DNA from: Bradyrhizobium genosp. L
GTDB taxonomy: Bacteria > Pseudomonadota > Alphaproteobacteria > Rhizobiales > Xanthobacteraceae
Reading direction: 5' to 3'
Length of the DNA stretch: 64,000 bases
Assembly (NCBI RefSeq): GCF_015624485.1
Contig: NZ_CP061378.1
Span: forward strand, 5,456,001 to 5,520,000
Position 1 is the first letter of the stretch. Every line of letters begins with the position of its first letter. The notes below the pieces were generated by a model. It was not told where the DNA came from and ran no database searches. It saw only the letters and a program-made list of their open reading frames with translations. Below are positions 62,125 to 64,000 of the stretch, in pieces. The translations under genes were made by a program, and so were the position numbers.

Positions 62125-63096
62125 TTAACTTGCCGGCTTGAGCACCGGTGTCCACTTCGCGATCTCGCTTTTGACGAGGGTTGCGAGCGCCTCCGGCGTG
62201 CGCTGGGCCGGCGTCGGGATGACGCTGCCGAGTTCGAGCAGGCGCTTGCGGACCGTCTCGTCGTCGAGCGCCTTGATGGCCGCCGCGTTCAATGCGGCGA
62301 CGATGGCGGGCGATGTGCCCTTCGGCGCGAAGATCGCGTTCCAGGCCTGGGCCTGGAACGCCGGCAGGCCGGCCTCCGCCGTGGTCGGCACTTCAGACAA
62401 TGACGGATTGCGCTCGGCGGTGGCGACCGCATAGGCCTTGATGGTGCCGGCATTGATCTGCGGCACCGCGTTGACGATCTGGTCGCACATGTAATCGACC
62501 TGGCCGGCGACCAGCGCATTCATCGCGGGTCCCGTGCCGTTGAAGGGTACGCCGACCGGCTTGACCTCGAGGATCGCGTTGAGCAGCTCGCAGGAGGCGT
62601 GCGACACCGAGCCGATGCCGGCATGCGCGGCATTCACCTTCTCGGCGTTGGCCTTCACATAGGCGACGAATTCCCTGAGATCCTTCGGCGGGAAATCCTT
62701 GCGCGCCAGGATCAGGATCGGCGTGCCCGCGAGCAGCGCGACCGGCTCGAAATCCTTCTCCGGATGGTAGGCGAGTTTTGGATAGAGCGGCACGGAGGCC
62801 GCGTGCGTGCCCATGTGGCCGGTGACCAGGGTATAGCCGTCATTGCTGGCGCGCGCGGCCCGCGTCGTCGCGGTGGTGCCGCCGGCGCCGACCACGTTCT
62901 CGATGACGATGCTCTGGCCCAGCGTCTGCGCCATGTTGGCGGTGACGATGCGCGAGATGACGTCGGTCGGACCGCCGGCCGCGAACGGCACGATCATCGT
63001 GATGCCGCGCGTCGGATAGTTTTGCGCGGACGCCGGCGTGGCGGCGGCGCACAGCGCAGCAAGGCACGCGCCCGCAAGCGAGCGAATGGACATCAT
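62125..63096 (-). CDS. Tripartite tricarboxylate transporter binding protein (Bug/TctC family)
   Basis: 323 aa with GGGGAGGA upstream. Signal peptide (SIRSLAGACLAALCAAATPA), then YPTRGITMIVPFAAGGPTDVISRIV (in spaced form), which is the Bug-family opening, and IVIENVVGAGGTTATTRAARA, the second family motif. It captures carboxylates in the periplasm for the TctAB channel. Close to tctA, but a strong hairpin lies between. Confidence 0.93.
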   Translation of the reverse strand: MMSIRSLAGACLAALCAAATPASAQNYPTRGITMIVPFAAGGPTDVISRIVTANMAQTLGQSIVIENVVGAGGTTATTRAARASNDGYTLVTGHMGTHAASVPLYPKLAYHPEKDFEPVALLAGTPILILARKDFPPKDLREFVAYVKANAEKVNAAHAGIGSVSHASCELLNAILEVKPVGVPFNGTGPAMNALVAGQVDYMCDQIVNAVPQINAGTIKAYAVATAERNPSLSEVPTTAEAGLPAFQAQAWNAIFAPKGTSPAIVAALNAAAIKALDDETVRKRLLELGSVIPTPAQRTPEALATLVKSEIAKWTPVLKPAS

Positions 63097-63124
63097 CTCG
63101 ATCCTCCCCGTAAACGTCCGCGCA

Positions 63125-63163
63125 AAATGAAAATGCCGGCGCGACCGGCCGGCATTTTCATTT
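63125..63163. terminator. Perfect 16-bp hairpin between tctA and tctC
   Basis: AAATGAAAATGCCGGC (63125-63140) is complemented exactly at 63148-63163 around seven bases. The symmetric A/T-rich flanks make it a bidirectional terminator candidate. It follows the tctA stop by about 60 bp and precedes the tctC start by about 30 bp. Confidence 0.85.
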
Positions 63164-63225
63164 CACGGGACGACACGAAAAGTCGATTCGACTTCCGCCT
63201 GCGGCGCGCCGACGCAGGATGCGCG

Positions 63226-64000
63226 CTAGCCTTCCGATTCGACGAACACCTCGTCACGCTTGGCACGCAGCGTCGGCAACACCGCGAGCACCAAGAGCGC
63301 AGCCGCGATCGCCAGCAGCACCGCCGACAGCGGACGGCTGACGAACACGCTCCAGTCGCCGCGCGAGATCAGCAGCGCGCGACGCAGGTTCTCCTCCATC
63401 AGCGGGCCCAGCACCATGCCGAGCAGCAGCGGCGCCGGCTCGAAATCATGCTTGATCAGCCAATAGCCGACCAGGCCGAACGCACCGGCCAGGACGACAT
63501 CGACCGGCGCGTTGTTCACCGAATAGATGCCGATCGCGCAGAAGATCACGATCGAAGGGAACATCAGCCGATAGGGCACGCGCAGCAGCCGCACCCAGAT
63601 GCCGACCAGCGGCAGGTTGATGATGATCAGCATCAAATTGCCGATCCACATCGAGGCGATCATGCCCCATACCAGGTCGGGCTGCTTCTGCATCACCTGC
63701 GGGCCCGGCACGATGCCATGGATGGTCATCGCGCCGACCATCAGCGCCATCACCGCATTCGGCGGGATGCCGAGCGTGAGCAGCGGGATGAACGAGGTCT
63801 GCGCCGCGGCGTTGTTGGCGCTTTCCGGTGACGCCACGCCTTCGATCGCACCGCGGCCGAACCGCGATGGATCCTTTGCGATCTTCTTCTCCAGCGTGTA
63901 GGCCGCAAACGAGGCGATCACGGCGCCACCGCCCGGCAGGATGCCGAGGATCGATCCGAGGATCGTGCCGCGAATGATCGCGGGCGTGGAATCCACCAGA
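63226..64000 (-). CDS. TctA-family large transmembrane subunit, partial
   Basis: The C-terminal half of a TctA protein; the frame runs past the window edge, so the 5' part is missing (the family is about 500 aa, some 257 are seen). GILPGGGAVIASFAAYTLEKKI and FGRGAIEGVASPESANNAA are the hallmark second-half motifs, followed by several membrane segments. It forms the transport channel with TctB. Confidence 0.93.
   Translation of the reverse strand, partial: LVDSTPAIIRGTILGSILGILPGGGAVIASFAAYTLEKKIAKDPSRFGRGAIEGVASPESANNAAAQTSFIPLLTLGIPPNAVMALMVGAMTIHGIVPGPQVMQKQPDLVWGMIASMWIGNLMLIIINLPLVGIWVRLLRVPYRLMFPSIVIFCAIGIYSVNNAPVDVVLAGAFGLVGYWLIKHDFEPAPLLLGMVLGPLMEENLRRALLISRGDWSVFVSRPLSAVLLAIAAALLVLAVLPTLRAKRDEVFVESEG

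Overview
The window is high-GC chromosomal DNA of an alphaproteobacterium, most likely Bradyrhizobium or a close relative in the Nitrobacteraceae. The evidence is gene content (a DUF3551 secreted protein, many amino-acid and organic-acid transporters), the order thyA-GNAT-folA / hflK-hflC-DUF2065-degP, and several dispersed palindromic intergenic repeats. This assignment is inferred from recognised families; no search was run. I saw no tRNA or rRNA gene, CRISPR array, intact IS element or prophage.

Layout. 1-3.1 kb: branched-chain amino-acid type ABC transporter (livG, livF, livH, partial livM). 3.4-11.4 kb: NUDIX protein, SsuA/THI5-like binding protein, cupin, 4Fe-4S protein, then an amine oxidase/SDR/epimerase operon divergent from an HTH regulator. 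11.6-15.6 kb: small secreted protein, NitT/TauT-type permease and ATPase, ketopantoate-reductase-like and methylisocitrate-lyase-like enzymes. 15.7-22.6 kb: an IclR regulator divergent from a seven-gene ring-hydroxylating dioxygenase operon that carries its own solute-binding protein, two unrecognised small proteins and an FAD monooxygenase. 22.6-28.1 kb: secreted hypotheticals, an HD protein and a 999-aa cyclase/ATPase. 28.4-31.2 kb: a YcaO-TfuA-small NHLP-like protein operon, the best candidate for an undescribed peptide- or protein-modifying system; divergent from it is a transporter whose permease and binding protein are fused (31.3-33.6 kb). 33.7-43.6 kb: NEW3/ABC-2 exporter operon, sulfatase-fold membrane protein, TetR regulator with a twin operator, cyclase, DUF2336 protein. 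43.7-50.8 kb: branched-chain amino-acid biosynthesis (ilvC; ilvB, a threonine-dehydratase-like gene, ilvH) with a leader-peptide attenuator before ilvB. 51.0-54.8 kb: miaA and serB separated by a CXXCH-protein gene and a leftover piece of a miaA 5' end. 54.8-56.0 kb: repeat-rich intergenic DNA with a DUF2442 remnant. 56.0-62.0 kb: envelope quality control (degP, hflKC) and thymidylate/folate genes. 62.1-64.0 kb: tripartite tricarboxylate transporter genes (tctC, partial tctA).

How the parts fit: IlvB/IlvH/IlvC make branched-chain amino acids under attenuation control, while the Liv system imports related solutes. The IclR unit looks like a complete uptake-plus-oxidation module for an unidentified aromatic acid. 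YcaO and TfuA are translationally coupled and probably act together to install a thioamide (or another backbone change) on a target that may be, or may be recruited through, the 76-aa protein encoded right after them.
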